From Rhodospirillaceae bacterium (GTDB taxonomy: Bacteria > Pseudomonadota > Alphaproteobacteria > Rhodospirillales > Rhodospirillaceae), in contig SCTM01000086.1 in NCBI GenBank assembly GCA_004297485.1, positions 1 through 55,563 of the forward strand: a DNA stretch of 55,563 nt. Reading direction: 5' to 3'. Every line of letters starts with the position of its first letter. Position 1 is the first letter of the stretch. Positions 8,349 to 16,457 of this stretch are shown here, piece after piece. The translations under genes were made by a program, and so were the position numbers. The notes beneath the pieces are model-generated. The model was given only the letters and a program-made list of their open reading frames with translations. It had not been told where the DNA came from and made no database searches.

Positions 8349-9350
8349 CTACACCGTTGACGGCGTCGGCGTAAGGCCGAGCCGATTCAAAAGGCCCATA
8401 TCGTGGTCCTGATCCGGATTGGGCGTGGTCAACAATTTGGGCCCGTAGAAAATGGAATTCGCCCCGGCCAGAAAACACAGCGCCTGAATTTCGTCGCTCA
8501 TATCTTCCCGGCCCGCCGACAACCGCACCACCGACGCGGGCATGGTGACGCGCGCGACGGCAACCGTGCGGACGAATTCGATGGGATCGAGCGCCTTACC
8601 CGTGTGAAGCGGCGTGCCTTCCACTTGCACCAGGAGATTGATGGGCACGCTCTCGGGATGGACTGGGAGATTAGCCAGCGCCATGATCATACCCGTGCGG
8701 TCGTCCGCGCTCTCGCCCATGCCCACGATACCACCGCAGCACACGTTGATCCCGGCCTCGCGCACGTGGGCCAGAGTATTCAGACGGTCGGCATAGGTTC
8801 GGGTGGTGATGATCTCGCCGTAGAACTCCGGCGACGTGTCGAGATTGTGATTGTAGTAGTCGAGGCCGGCCTGCTTGAGGCGGCCGGCCTGAGGCCCGGT
8901 CAACATGCCGAGGGTGACGCAGGTCTCCATGCCCAAGGCCTTCACCTCTTCCACCATGGCGCAGACAGCGTCCAAGTCCTTGTCCTTGGGCGAGCGCCAT
9001 GCGGCACCCATGCAGAACCGGCTCGCGCCCGCGGCTTTGGCAGCGCGGGCTTCGGCCACCACGGTTTCCACTTCCATCAGCTTGGAGGCCGTGACACCCG
9101 TATCGTACTGGGCGCTTTGCGGGCAGTAAGCGCAATCCTCGGGGCAGCCGCCGGTCTTGATAGACAGCAAGGTCGAGATTTGCACCTGGGTCGGATTGAA
9201 ATGCTGGCGATGAATTGTCTGGGCCTGAAAAATCAGGTCCGTGAACGGCAGCTTGAACAGCGCGTCAATCTCGCCCCGGGTCCAATCGTGCCGGATCGAT
9301 CCCGCCGGGTGCGATTTTGGGGAGGCTACGGCTCGGACCTGGGTGTTCAC
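8349..9350 (-). CDS. bioB: Biotin synthase
   Basis: BioB is the radical SAM enzyme that inserts sulfur into dethiobiotin. The CPEDCAYC motif binds the radical-SAM 4Fe-4S cluster. [44 protein letters not shown] and [14 protein letters not shown] are all present; the Arg in the RLSAGRE region and neighbouring Cys residues hold the second cluster. I chose GTG 9350, which has an AGGCG site six to seven bases upstream; a TTG at 9374 extends the frame by eight codons but lacks a ribosome site. It is the first gene of bioB-bioA and diverges from bioF-bioD. Confidence 0.97.
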   Translation of the reverse strand: MNTQVRAVASPKSHPAGSIRHDWTRGEIDALFKLPFTDLIFQAQTIHRQHFNPTQVQISTLLSIKTGGCPEDCAYCPQSAQYDTGVTASKLMEVETVVAEARAAKAAGASRFCMGAAWRSPKDKDLDAVCAMVEEVKALGMETCVTLGMLTGPQAGRLKQAGLDYYNHNLDTSPEFYGEIITTRTYADRLNTLAHVREAGINVCCGGIVGMGESADDRTGMIMALANLPVHPESVPINLLVQVEGTPLHTGKALDPIEFVRTVAVARVTMPASVVRLSAGREDMSDEIQALCFLAGANSIFYGPKLLTTPNPDQDHDMGLLNRLGLTPTPSTV

Positions 9351-9375
9351 GTCAAGCGCCTTTCGTAACGGCAAA

Positions 9376-9421
9376 ATAGGGTAGACTGAGAATAGGATAG
9401 ACTGGGGAGGTACCCCTCCCC
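9376..9421. promoter_or_regulatory. Direct repeat plus palindrome between bioB and bioF
   Basis: The short gap that must hold both divergent bio promoters contains a 13-base direct repeat ATAGGRTAGACTG at 9376-9388 and 9392-9404 (16 bases start to start), directly followed by the hairpin GGGGAGGTACCCCTCCCC at 9404-9421. It matches neither the BioR box (TTATMKATAA) nor the BirA operator as I know them. It may be a regulator site for both operons or simply promoter sequence. Confidence 0.35.
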
Positions 9422-9458
9422 CCTCGGGGTCGTCAAGCAGGGATCATTTATCACGAAC

Positions 9459-10622
9459 ATGGCCGCCCCGTCCTCACTCGATATATATGCCCAGACCAAG
9501 CTGGCCAATCTCGAAGCCACGCATTTGCGGCGAACTCTGGCGGAAACGGCCCGGGAAGACGGCGTTTGGGTGACCCGCAATGGCCGCCGCCTGCTGTCCT
9601 TTTCCTGCAACGACTACTTGAATTTGACCCACCACCCCGCCGTCAAGGAAGCCGCCATCGCGGCCGTACAGCAATACGGGGTCGGCGCCGGCGCCTCCCG
9701 TTTGGTCACGGGCAACCACCCCCTTTTCACCCAGTTGGAAGCCCGATTGGCCGCCCTCAAGGAAACCGAGGCCGCCTGCGTATTCGGGTCGGGGTATCTG
9801 GCCAACACCGGGATCATCCCGGCGCTGATCGGGCGTAACGACCTGGTGCTGGTGGACAAGCTGGCCCATGCCTGCATTTGGGACGGCGCCCGCCTGAGCG
9901 GCGCGCCTGTCGTCGAATTCAGGCACAACGACGTCGTCCATGTGGAACAGCTGTTGACCAACATGCGCGCGAAATACCGGCACGTGCTGATCGCCACGGA
10001 CGGTGTGTTTTCCATGGATGGTGATCTTGCCCCCCTTCATGACCTCGCCGGGCTTGCCGAACGATTCGATGCCTGGCTCATGACCGACGATGCCCACGGG
10101 CTAGGCGTTGTCGGCGGTGGAAGAGGCTCGACGTTCGCAAGCGGCCGCAAAGTCGAGGTCGCTCTGCAGATGGGAACCTTGTCCAAGGCCCTGGGCGGAT
10201 ACGGCGCCTATATCTGCGGCTCACAACCTGTGATCGACCTCATTCGCACCAGGGCCCGGACATTGATCTACTCCACCGGACTGCCTCCGGCGATTGTCGC
10301 CGCCGCCATGGCCGCCCTCGATGTTATCGCGGGAGATCCGGCCCTTGCGGCGCGTCCGGTGCAAAAGGCGCAAGCCTTCACGCGCCAGCTCAACCTGCCC
10401 CTGGCCGAGAGCCCCATTGTGCCGGTGGTCATCGGCGATGCGCTCAAGACCATGGAAGCCTCGCGGATGCTGGAGGAAGAAGGTTTTCTGGTGGCCCCCA
10501 TCCGCCCGCCGACGGTGCCCGCGAAAACCGCCCGCCTTCGCATCGCATTCACCGCCGCCCATCCCGACGACGAGATTCGTCGCCTCGCCGACGTCATTCA
10601 ATCCCGCGTCCTCGGTCGCTGA
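9459..10622 (+). CDS. bioF: 8-amino-7-oxononanoate synthase
   Basis: BioF condenses pimeloyl-thioester with alanine in a PLP-dependent reaction, the first step of the biotin rings. Seen in the protein: SFSCNDYLNLTHHPAV near residue 46, GVGAGASRLVTGNH, FGSGYLANTG, TDGVFSMDGDLAPL, DDAHGLGVVG and the PLP lysine in TLSKALGGYG, then YSTGLPPAI. Length 387 is usual. ATG 9459 gives an N-terminus matching the family; only a weak AGGGA lies upstream. It is followed after two bases by bioD, so the two are translated as a pair. No bioC, bioH or other pimelate gene is visible here. Confidence 0.97.
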   Translation: MAAPSSLDIYAQTKLANLEATHLRRTLAETAREDGVWVTRNGRRLLSFSCNDYLNLTHHPAVKEAAIAAVQQYGVGAGASRLVTGNHPLFTQLEARLAALKETEAACVFGSGYLANTGIIPALIGRNDLVLVDKLAHACIWDGARLSGAPVVEFRHNDVVHVEQLLTNMRAKYRHVLIATDGVFSMDGDLAPLHDLAGLAERFDAWLMTDDAHGLGVVGGGRGSTFASGRKVEVALQMGTLSKALGGYGAYICGSQPVIDLIRTRARTLIYSTGLPPAIVAAAMAALDVIAGDPALAARPVQKAQAFTRQLNLPLAESPIVPVVIGDALKTMEASRMLEEEGFLVAPIRPPTVPAKTARLRIAFTAAHPDDEIRRLADVIQSRVLGR

Positions 10623-10624
10623 TC

Positions 10625-11311
10625 ATGCCCGCCTGGTTTGTCACGGGAACGGGAACCGACGTGGGCAAGACATTCGTCACCCAAGCTTTGGCGAGGCATT
10701 TGCGACGCCGGGGACATTCCGTCGACGCCCGCAAGCCCATCGTCAGCGGCTTTGATCCCCGCGAGAGCGCGAACAGTGACTCAGGCATATTGCTGAAGGC
10801 GCTGGAACGCCCACTCACCGATGCCGAACTCCATCGAATTTCGCCGTGGCGATTCAAGGCGCCGCTGTCACCGGACATGGCCGCGGCGCGAGAGGGAAGA
10901 ACGATTCCGTTTGATGCCCTCGTCGCCCATTCCCGACAAGCCGTCGAGACCTGCGCGCCCGCGGGCGCACTCTTCATTGAAGGTGTCGGCGGCATCATGG
11001 TGCCTATCGACGCGCAGCACACCGTGCTGGATTGGATGCGCGCCCTCCGCCTGCCCGTCATTGTCGTCGCCGGCAGTTATCTCGGCACCATCAGCCATAC
11101 CCTGACGGCGGTTGACGTTCTGCGCCGGAGCGATCTTGTGGTCACGGCCCTGGTCGTCAGCGAAACGGCCGGGAGCCCGGTACCGCTTGCGGACACCGTC
11201 GCGGCCATAGCGCGGTTTATCAATCCGATCAAGGTTATAGGCCTGCCCCGGTTGGCTGGTCCGGCAACAGAACACCCGGCATTTGGCGATCTGGCCGCGA
11301 CACTGTTATAG
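10625..11311 (+). CDS. bioD: ATP-dependent dethiobiotin synthetase
   Basis: BioD closes the ureido ring of dethiobiotin from diaminopelargonate, carbon dioxide and ATP. The P-loop GTGTDVGKT is at residues 8 to 16, the substrate lysine is in ARKPIVSGFD, and EGVGGIMVP near 119 is the family's second conserved motif. VVAGSYLGTISHTLTAVDVL is also typical. It starts two bases after bioF. The 228-residue length is normal. A palindromic repeat (copy D) begins six bases after its stop. Confidence 0.96.
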   Translation: MPAWFVTGTGTDVGKTFVTQALARHLRRRGHSVDARKPIVSGFDPRESANSDSGILLKALERPLTDAELHRISPWRFKAPLSPDMAAAREGRTIPFDALVAHSRQAVETCAPAGALFIEGVGGIMVPIDAQHTVLDWMRALRLPVIVVAGSYLGTISHTLTAVDVLRRSDLVVTALVVSETAGSPVPLADTVAAIARFINPIKVIGLPRLAGPATEHPAFGDLAATLL

Positions 11312-11316
11312 ATGGC

Positions 11317-11389
11317 CTAGTGGAGCGGATTTGAGATTCGCAAGGCGATGCGCCGAAACAGAATGCGAATGTCAGAATTGGATTACTAG
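11317..11389. repeat. CTAG-ended palindromic repeat, copy D (single, hybrid)
   Basis: A single hairpin unit begins CTAGTGGAGCGGATTTGA and ends with GGATTACTAG, with the inner core ATTCGC/GCGAAT. The left arm resembles unit A2/B2 while the right arm (GCGAATGTCAGAATTG) resembles unit A1/B1, so it looks like a recombinant or diverged member. It lies directly after bioD and before the ferritin-like gene. No second unit follows. Confidence 0.75.
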
Positions 11390-11419
11390 CCACCCGTCAC
11401 GAGAGCGAATGGTTTTGCG

Positions 11420-12115
11420 ATGTCGTCGTTGATTCAAAGTGCGTTGTCTGATTTCGAGACCAAAAATAAGCGCTTGGTTGGTCGCCTGACCAACCTGCTC
11501 GACACCATCTGTGCGTCGGATGCGCTTCATGGCCTGTTCCTGAATACCCTGTCGATGATGGAGCATATCGGCAGCCGGAAGATCATGGTCACCCAGGGTC
11601 GGACGGATATGGATCAGCCGACGCTGAAGCATCTCGCCGATGAAACCCGTCATGCTTTTTTCATGAAGCGCCACGCGGAAACGGCCACCAAGCGTACGCT
11701 GGCCTACGGATCTGGCGACGTTCTCGCCCACGCCGCCGCGCGCATGTATTTCCAGCGCCTGGAACTCGCCATGCGGCAGTCCTTGTCCGGGCCAAGCGCG
11801 GCTGTCTATCTATACATGTCGATGATTGTCGAATTCCGCGCCACCTGGGGATACGGCATTTTCCAAGCCGCCCTCAAGCGCGCCGGGCGCAACCTGCCGC
11901 TCAAGAGCCTGCTTGCCGAGGAGGAGCAGCACCTCGAAGACATGGCACGGCGGCTGGATCGGGTCGGCGCTTTGTCTCGTGACTACATCGATGCCTTCAC
12001 AAGCCAGGAAACGCGTGGGTTCGAACGTCTTCTAAGCGCGCTGGAACAAGATTCCCGTGTTGCGGCCGCTGACTCGGCACCACGGGAAGCCTTATTATCA
12101 TACGGAACAGCTTAG
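11420..12115 (+). CDS. Ferritin-like diiron protein of unknown function
   Basis: The 231-residue protein is wholly helical in character and shows the spaced carboxylate pattern of diiron four-helix bundles: a Glu in MMEHIG near residue 48, ETRHAFF (ExxH) near 75, EFRATWGYG near 139 and EEEQHLEDM (ExxH) near 171. That pattern would bind two metals, as in ferritins, rubrerythrins or the long-chain oxygenase families. I cannot assign a reaction. It is on the same strand as bioF-bioD, 108 bases after bioD with repeat D between, so it may be read from the same transcript. The following VOC gene starts 16 bases later behind a GGAGGAGAG site. Confidence 0.65.
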   Translation: MSSLIQSALSDFETKNKRLVGRLTNLLDTICASDALHGLFLNTLSMMEHIGSRKIMVTQGRTDMDQPTLKHLADETRHAFFMKRHAETATKRTLAYGSGDVLAHAAARMYFQRLELAMRQSLSGPSAAVYLYMSMIVEFRATWGYGIFQAALKRAGRNLPLKSLLAEEEQHLEDMARRLDRVGALSRDYIDAFTSQETRGFERLLSALEQDSRVAAADSAPREALLSYGTA

Positions 12116-12131
12116 GTGGAGGAGAGCCACC

Positions 12132-12605
12132 ATGATGATTCGCAAGCTTGAGCATTACAATATACGGACGATGAAATTCGATGAGACCGTCCGTTTCTAT
12201 GTGGACGCCCTTGGCATGCGGATCGATCGAGCCCCCATGGCGCCGGTCGATCTTCCACCGACCTGGATCTATGACGACTCCGGCGTGGCGGTGGTCCATC
12301 TGACACCGGTCGATGCCGCGGATCCGAAAGCGTCATACGCCAAGATGAGCCAATATCGCGGCGGTTCCGATTTCGCGGGCCCACCGTCGTTCCACGGCAG
12401 CGGCGCCATCGATCACGTCGCCTTCGAATGCGAGGGCTACGACGAGATCGTCGCGCGGCTAAAGTCGCGGAACATTACCCATGTCGAGAATGACTTCTCG
12501 CAGTACGGGCTACGTCAGGTATTCGTCAGGGATCCAAACGGCGTCACCTTGGAACTCAATTTCCGCCATACCTTGGGAAATAAGGCCCCATCAAACCCTG
12601 GGTGA
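12132..12605 (+). CDS. VOC-family (glyoxalase/dioxygenase-fold) protein
   Basis: This 157-residue protein carries one vicinal-oxygen-chelate domain: RKLEHYNIRTMKFDETVRFY at the start (metal-binding His in the first strand), GSGAIDHVAFEC in the middle and QVFVRDPNGVTLELNF at the end with the final metal Glu. Such proteins include glyoxalase I, extradiol dioxygenases and epimerases; the reaction is not predictable. ATG 12132 follows a strong GGAGGAGAG site. It shares its direction with the diiron gene and converges with the LLM oxidoreductase 22 bases away. Confidence 0.85.
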   Translation: MMIRKLEHYNIRTMKFDETVRFYVDALGMRIDRAPMAPVDLPPTWIYDDSGVAVVHLTPVDAADPKASYAKMSQYRGGSDFAGPPSFHGSGAIDHVAFECEGYDEIVARLKSRNITHVENDFSQYGLRQVFVRDPNGVTLELNFRHTLGNKAPSNPG

Positions 12606-12627
12606 CACACCTAGGTGGTCGCTTTCG

Positions 12628-13680
12628 TCAAACCTGGGCCATGACATCGGCCCAGCGCTCCATCATTTCATTCTCATGGCCAGGGAACGTATGAAATTGC
12701 ACCTGACTGAAGCCGAGCGCCTTGACTCCCCTTAGCCGCTCGACCAGTTCCGCCTTCGTGCCCGTCATAGTAAGGCCCTTGATCAAGGGTCCCGTGAGAT
12801 GCTTCTCGTCCGGCCTGACGAACATCAAGTGCCCGCGGTGATTACTGAGATAACGCGCATCCGCCGGTTCGTATGCCTGATAGACCTTGCGATATGCTTC
12901 GAGCTCAGCCCGAAACGGAAAATCACCCGACATCAACGATCCGAGTTCAGCTTCCTCAACCAGATAGTGGAAATTGATCGCCGCGGAGGGGCCGGCCTGC
13001 GCCCACATCTTGGCGCTATCGAGAGGCTCGCCTTCATCCAGAACGCGACCACCCAGAAGACAGATCGTGTAAAGGTCCTTCGGATCACGTCCTGACTCGG
13101 CCCATTGGCTGCGAACCTCGTTCAGCTCCGCTTGCCCATGCTCCACGCCGCCGATCCACTGCGCGCCATATTTTGCCACGGTGGTACGCGCCTTGGGTCC
13201 AAAAGCCGAAATCGCCAGTGGGATCGGGTCCTTGAGGTTGATCAACTCAAGGTCCGGATTGAGGAAGCGGATCTTGTGCGTCCCGCCTTCCTCGTCCCAA
13301 TCCACCATCTTTCCCGCGAGGAGACCCTGGACGACCTCGATATATTTGCACATGCGCGCCAGCGTGATCGGCTTCAGCCCCATCGCCCGTCGCGCGGTGA
13401 AGCCCGTCGATACGCCGAACACGATCCGTCCCGGCGCAAGCGCATTCAAGGTTGCAAGACCGCTGGCCGCGACCGGGGCGAGCCGGTTGGACGGGACCAT
13501 CACGCCCGTGCACAGCTTGATCTTCGAGGTCTTCACTGCCGCGACCGCCATGGCCGCAAACAACTCCGCGTTCAGAAGAGCGGTGTCGTAGAACCATGCA
13601 TGGGAAAAGCCAAGCTGTTCGGCGCGTACGGCCACCTCCCACGAGTTCGCTTTGGTGGGAAGTTGGATCGCCATGTCCAT
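12628..13680 (-). CDS. LLM-class (luciferase-like) flavin/F420-dependent oxidoreductase
   Basis: The 350-residue protein has the TIM-barrel luciferase-like fold: an N-terminal QLPTKANSWEVAVRAEQLGFSHAW, then KIKLCTGVMVPSNRLAPVAAS, LAPGRIVFGVSTGF, and PIPLAISAFGPKAR. The family includes F420-dependent methylene-tetrahydromethanopterin reductase-like enzymes as well as FMN-dependent ones. Two F420 biosynthesis genes lie at 23-24.6 kb, so F420 use is plausible but not proven. The start has a GAGGGGG ribosome site. It converges with the VOC gene. The substrate is unknown. Confidence 0.85.
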   Translation of the reverse strand: MDMAIQLPTKANSWEVAVRAEQLGFSHAWFYDTALLNAELFAAMAVAAVKTSKIKLCTGVMVPSNRLAPVAASGLATLNALAPGRIVFGVSTGFTARRAMGLKPITLARMCKYIEVVQGLLAGKMVDWDEEGGTHKIRFLNPDLELINLKDPIPLAISAFGPKARTTVAKYGAQWIGGVEHGQAELNEVRSQWAESGRDPKDLYTICLLGGRVLDEGEPLDSAKMWAQAGPSAAINFHYLVEEAELGSLMSGDFPFRAELEAYRKVYQAYEPADARYLSNHRGHLMFVRPDEKHLTGPLIKGLTMTGTKAELVERLRGVKALGFSQVQFHTFPGHENEMMERWADVMAQV

Positions 13681-13896
13681 ATTTACGCCCCCTCGACAAT
13701 CGATAGTGGTGCCCGCTGACCCGCACCCTTACTGTTTCAGCAGAAATTTCCAGCCCGCTTCCGCCCAACTGATGTGCGCGTCCCGCTCACATGAAAACAC
13801 CAGCCGACTCCTCCATCGCTCGGTAGCGCGTTGACGGTTCGAACGGTGGAGAAGCGGCAATGCAGCGGGCCTCATAGAAATTGTCTTTGAGTTTTG

Positions 13897-13931
13897 TAAG
13901 ATATATATTACGTTATGCAAGATATATCTTA
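13897..13931. promoter_or_regulatory. AT-rich dyad TAAGATATAT...ATATATCTTA
   Basis: TAAGATATAT at 13897-13906 is mirrored by ATATATCTTA at 13922-13931 with a 15-base centre; the core AAGATATAT is also directly repeated. It stands out as very AT-rich in a GC-rich neighbourhood and is followed at once by ATGGAGG. It resembles an operator or promoter of a small regulator, but no gene behind it could be recognised. Confidence 0.35.
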
Positions 13932-14223
13932 TGGAGGTTCTGATAGATTTCGGTGCCGGCAAGTGCATGGGACGATGCCGCACCGTGCCTCGCGCATCGC
14001 GTACTCCGCAAATCGAAGAACCGCGAAGCGGATCAACGACTTGGAAATTGTTCGGATTGAACTTCTGAGTGAAGAACAACGGCATGTCGCCGGCAGGCGG
14101 AAGAAGGTGGGACTACGGAAATATGGGTCGTTAGAGCCATCCACAATCAGCTCGGTCGATACAAGCCGTGATGCGTCCCCGGCAGCTAGAGAGCCGATTG
14201 CATCCGCCCGCGCGATTAACGCT

Positions 14224-14299
14224 CTGGTGGTCCGATTCTAACATTCGCATCCCGGTTCGGCGGGCAGTCTTGCGAATGTCAGAATCAGAGGACCACTAG
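14224..14299. repeat. CTAG-ended palindromic repeat, copy B1
   Basis: This hairpin is nearly identical to A1 and C1. The left arm CTGGTGGTCC plus GATTCTAACATTCGCA pairs with a right arm that ends GGACCACTAG and again has three extra bases (14224-14249 with 14271-14299). Exactly 13 AT-rich bases separate it from B2. Confidence 0.9.
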
Positions 14300-14312
14300 A
14301 AAATATATGTTT

Positions 14313-14390
14313 CTAGTGGAGCTTAGGATTTGACGTTCGCTTCGCAGTCCCGTGGTTCCCTTGGTAGCGAATGTCAAATCCGCTCCACTG
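14313..14390. repeat. CTAG-ended palindromic repeat, copy B2
   Basis: This hairpin matches A2. The left arm CTAGTGGAGC, three extra bases, then GGATTTGACGTTCGC; the right arm GCGAATGTCAAATCC then GCTCCACTG. It ends 90 bases before the first gene of the lar-like cluster. Confidence 0.9.
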
Positions 14391-14480
14391 GCGTAAATCG
14401 GCTCCATCGTCGGTTCCGGGCGGCAGCGGGAAGCTCTGCTGGGTGAAACCGCCCGGCAAACGTAACGGACCAAGTGAGAA

Positions 14481-15122
14481 ATGATCAACATCACTCAAGT
14501 TGTCAAAGTTATTGACGAGAAGTGCATCGGCTGCAAGCAGTGCGACCAAGTCTGCCCAACCGAAGCCATCAAGACAGTCGACCGACTTGCGAGAGTCGAT
14601 AAAGATCTCTGTACCGGGTGCAACAAGTGCATTGAGGCCTGCATGGACCACGGCGCCATCAAGCGGGAGTTTTTGGATGCGCCTCGACGGGTGGTCACAG
14701 ATAGCGGCACGGTTGACCGCTCTCAACTGGAGAAGATTTGCGCCGCGGCCCTCCTGGATCCCGAGGAGGCAATCTGCCTGTGCACGGCCACGACGGCGGG
14801 AGAAGTCGCGGCGGCGATCTTGAAGGGCGGAAGAACACCGGAAGCGCTGTCGGTGATGACCGGCGTAAGAGGAGTATGCGCGATCTGGTGCACGGGGCCA
14901 GTGATTCGTCTGCTCGAGGCCGCCTCCATCAAGGTGGAACGCAGTTCGCGCGATTGGCGTGTCTATCCGGAGAATGCCGGCATGGCGATTGGCATCTGGA
15001 ACGTGCCGCCGGAGGTCGCCGATAAGTACCCGGAGTACCGCATCCGGGAGAACCAAGAGCGTTTGAAACATGGGCGCATCGAAGTTCCCATGTTCGCCAA
15101 TATCGAGAGAACTCCTTCATGA
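14481..15122 (+). CDS. Two-cluster 4Fe-4S ferredoxin with BFD-like C-terminal domain
   Basis: Residues 1 to 60 are a bacterial-type ferredoxin with two complete CxxCxxCxxxC sets (C15, C18, C21, C25 and C44, C47, C50, C54). Residues about 95 to 145 resemble a BFD-like 2Fe-2S domain: ICLCTATTAGEVAAAI (C99, C101), then GVCAIWC (C133, C137). The last pair has three residues between the cysteines rather than the usual two, so cluster type is uncertain. The C-terminal 70 residues are not recognised. It opens the lar-like cluster and overlaps the next gene by ATGA. It should pass electrons to a partner in the cluster; which one is not known. Confidence 0.8.
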   Translation: MINITQVVKVIDEKCIGCKQCDQVCPTEAIKTVDRLARVDKDLCTGCNKCIEACMDHGAIKREFLDAPRRVVTDSGTVDRSQLEKICAAALLDPEEAICLCTATTAGEVAAAILKGGRTPEALSVMTGVRGVCAIWCTGPVIRLLEAASIKVERSSRDWRVYPENAGMAIGIWNVPPEVADKYPEYRIRENQERLKHGRIEVPMFANIERTPS

Positions 15123-16456
15123 CGGCATTCGCGCCTACGGTGATGCCGCCACCCATTCCACGGTCGGCCATGGGCTACCGCTATCCGCCGAGCCGCGCCG
15201 CGGAACTGCCCGGAATGGTCTCCGTTACGGTGCGGGATCTGTTCTCGGACATCCCTGCGCCGCTGATGGTGTTAGGGGATGATACTGACAAAATCCGTGC
15301 CGCCACGGTGGCCGCGCTCAATGGCGTTGATCTCGCCAGGATCGGCCCCAACGATTCCGTCAACATTCTGTGCTCCGAACACGGCTTCGCGATGATGGGC
15401 GGGGACGCTTATGCGGAAACCGTACGTGCCGTCAAAGATGAAGTGGAAAGGCGGACCGGCAATCGAAAACTCCGACTTGCATTCAGCTCCGCGACCAACA
15501 CGCTCGAAGGCCAAGAGATCATCGCCCAGTACAAGCTCGATGAGCACTTCGAAGGCCGTATTGTTCAGTTCGGACCCTATGACAAGGGCGTAGAGATCCA
15601 GACTGAAATTGGAGTCCTCTATGGAATCGGTGCTGCCTACAAGGCACAGCACATCATCTACGTTCACTATGACGATCCTCGGGAAACTCACTTTCACCGC
15701 CTGAACGGCCGGGCCTTGAAGGCATTCACCATGAGTTACGCCCGCATCGAGACACGTGGGATTTTCCACAATAACTTCCCGACCAGCAGCGCGAACATCG
15801 TCCCGCGCGCGTTGTACGAATCTCCGTTCGTTCAGGAAAAGTTCGTCTGCGCCGTCATGTTGCGAAGTTCGCCTTCCGGGATCATGGGAGTGGACGCGGC
15901 CAGGGACCTCATCGCGCTCGACAAGCGGATGACCAAGGAGTTGCTGCGCTATTTCGGAAAGATGATTCACCTCTTCGACTCCATCGACGACTGCATCGCC
16001 GTCATGGATGGGCATCGTTGGCTACACTACCAGCACGCAGGAGGACTGACGTCCTGCAACCTGTTCTTTGGTCCCGTCGATCACTTGGATCTGGAGATAG
16101 ATTCGAAGTCGCCGGGAAACCCCGCGGTCAAGGCTGTGGTTGTCAACTATGCGTGGAAGAGCGCGTTCACGCTGAAGAACATCCCGTTCGTGGCGGCCCA
16201 TCCAAAAATCGCAAGTTCGCTCGAAAGACAAAACCTACACTACAAGGTACTTTCCGCCGACACTCTGGAGCAGGCGATGGAGAAAGCCTACGCGCTGACG
16301 AGAACTCGGAAAGTGATCATTTTCGACGGCAGCTACGGCGCCATCAACTGCAGTCCCGAGCTAGCCGATGAGCTTGTACGCAAGGCACCCGCAGTATCGA
16401 AGGAAGTGGACGAGGTCTTGATGCCGAAATGGCTGTCGCAACGCAGGCTCACTTGA
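15119..16456 (+). CDS. Divergent LarA-like protein (putative nickel-pincer enzyme)
   Basis: This 445-residue protein is not an ordinary lactate racemase but appears distantly related to LarA. In LarA a His, a Lys that is covalently joined to the NPN cofactor, and a nickel-binding His are spaced H-x9-K-x15-H; here H191, K201 and H217 have exactly that spacing inside ETHFHRLNGRALKAF. The C-terminal LEQAMEKAYALTRTRKVII also resembles the end of LarA as I remember it. In contrast, the GFHRPS-type segment with LarA's other catalytic His reads FSSATNTLEG near 122-131, and DHTRP reads SEHGF (86-90). The substrate should therefore differ. It starts with an ATGA overlap and sits beside larB, larC and larE. 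Relationship is inferred by eye. Confidence 0.6.
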   Translation: MTAFAPTVMPPPIPRSAMGYRYPPSRAAELPGMVSVTVRDLFSDIPAPLMVLGDDTDKIRAATVAALNGVDLARIGPNDSVNILCSEHGFAMMGGDAYAETVRAVKDEVERRTGNRKLRLAFSSATNTLEGQEIIAQYKLDEHFEGRIVQFGPYDKGVEIQTEIGVLYGIGAAYKAQHIIYVHYDDPRETHFHRLNGRALKAFTMSYARIETRGIFHNNFPTSSANIVPRALYESPFVQEKFVCAVMLRSSPSGIMGVDAARDLIALDKRMTKELLRYFGKMIHLFDSIDDCIAVMDGHRWLHYQHAGGLTSCNLFFGPVDHLDLEIDSKSPGNPAVKAVVVNYAWKSAFTLKNIPFVAAHPKIASSLERQNLHYKVLSADTLEQAMEKAYALTRTRKVIIFDGSYGAINCSPELADELVRKAPAVSKEVDEVLMPKWLSQRRLT

Positions 16457-16457
16457 C

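Larger units (their letters stand above)
13681..14480. other. 800-base gap without a convincing gene
   Basis: No frame here has both a ribosome site and a recognisable protein. An open frame at 13915-14241 on the plus strand encodes a basic 108-residue product without family features and probably is not a gene. The gap holds an AT-rich dyad (13897-13931) and the palindromic repeat pair B1/B2. The stretch could carry the decayed remains of a gene, and the promoter of the lar-like cluster must lie at its right end or within the repeats. Confidence 0.5.

Noticed and set aside
9375-9458. BioR or BirA operator in the bio promoter gap
   Set aside because: No TTATMKATAA or BirA-type palindrome was found; TTTATCACGAA near 9448 is too far from either.
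12608-12617. CACCTAGGTG palindrome between the VOC and LLM genes
   Set aside because: Only five bases per arm without a loop; too short to call a terminator or operator.
13915-14241. 108-codon frame upstream of the lar-like cluster
   Set aside because: Its ATG lies inside the AT-rich dyad, the product is basic without a recognisable domain, and its end runs into repeat B1. Not supported as a gene.
14461-14495. A possible FNR/FixK half-site (ATGATCAA) at the start of the lar-like cluster
   Set aside because: Only one half matches and it overlaps the start codon of the ferredoxin gene; spacing does not fit a binding site.
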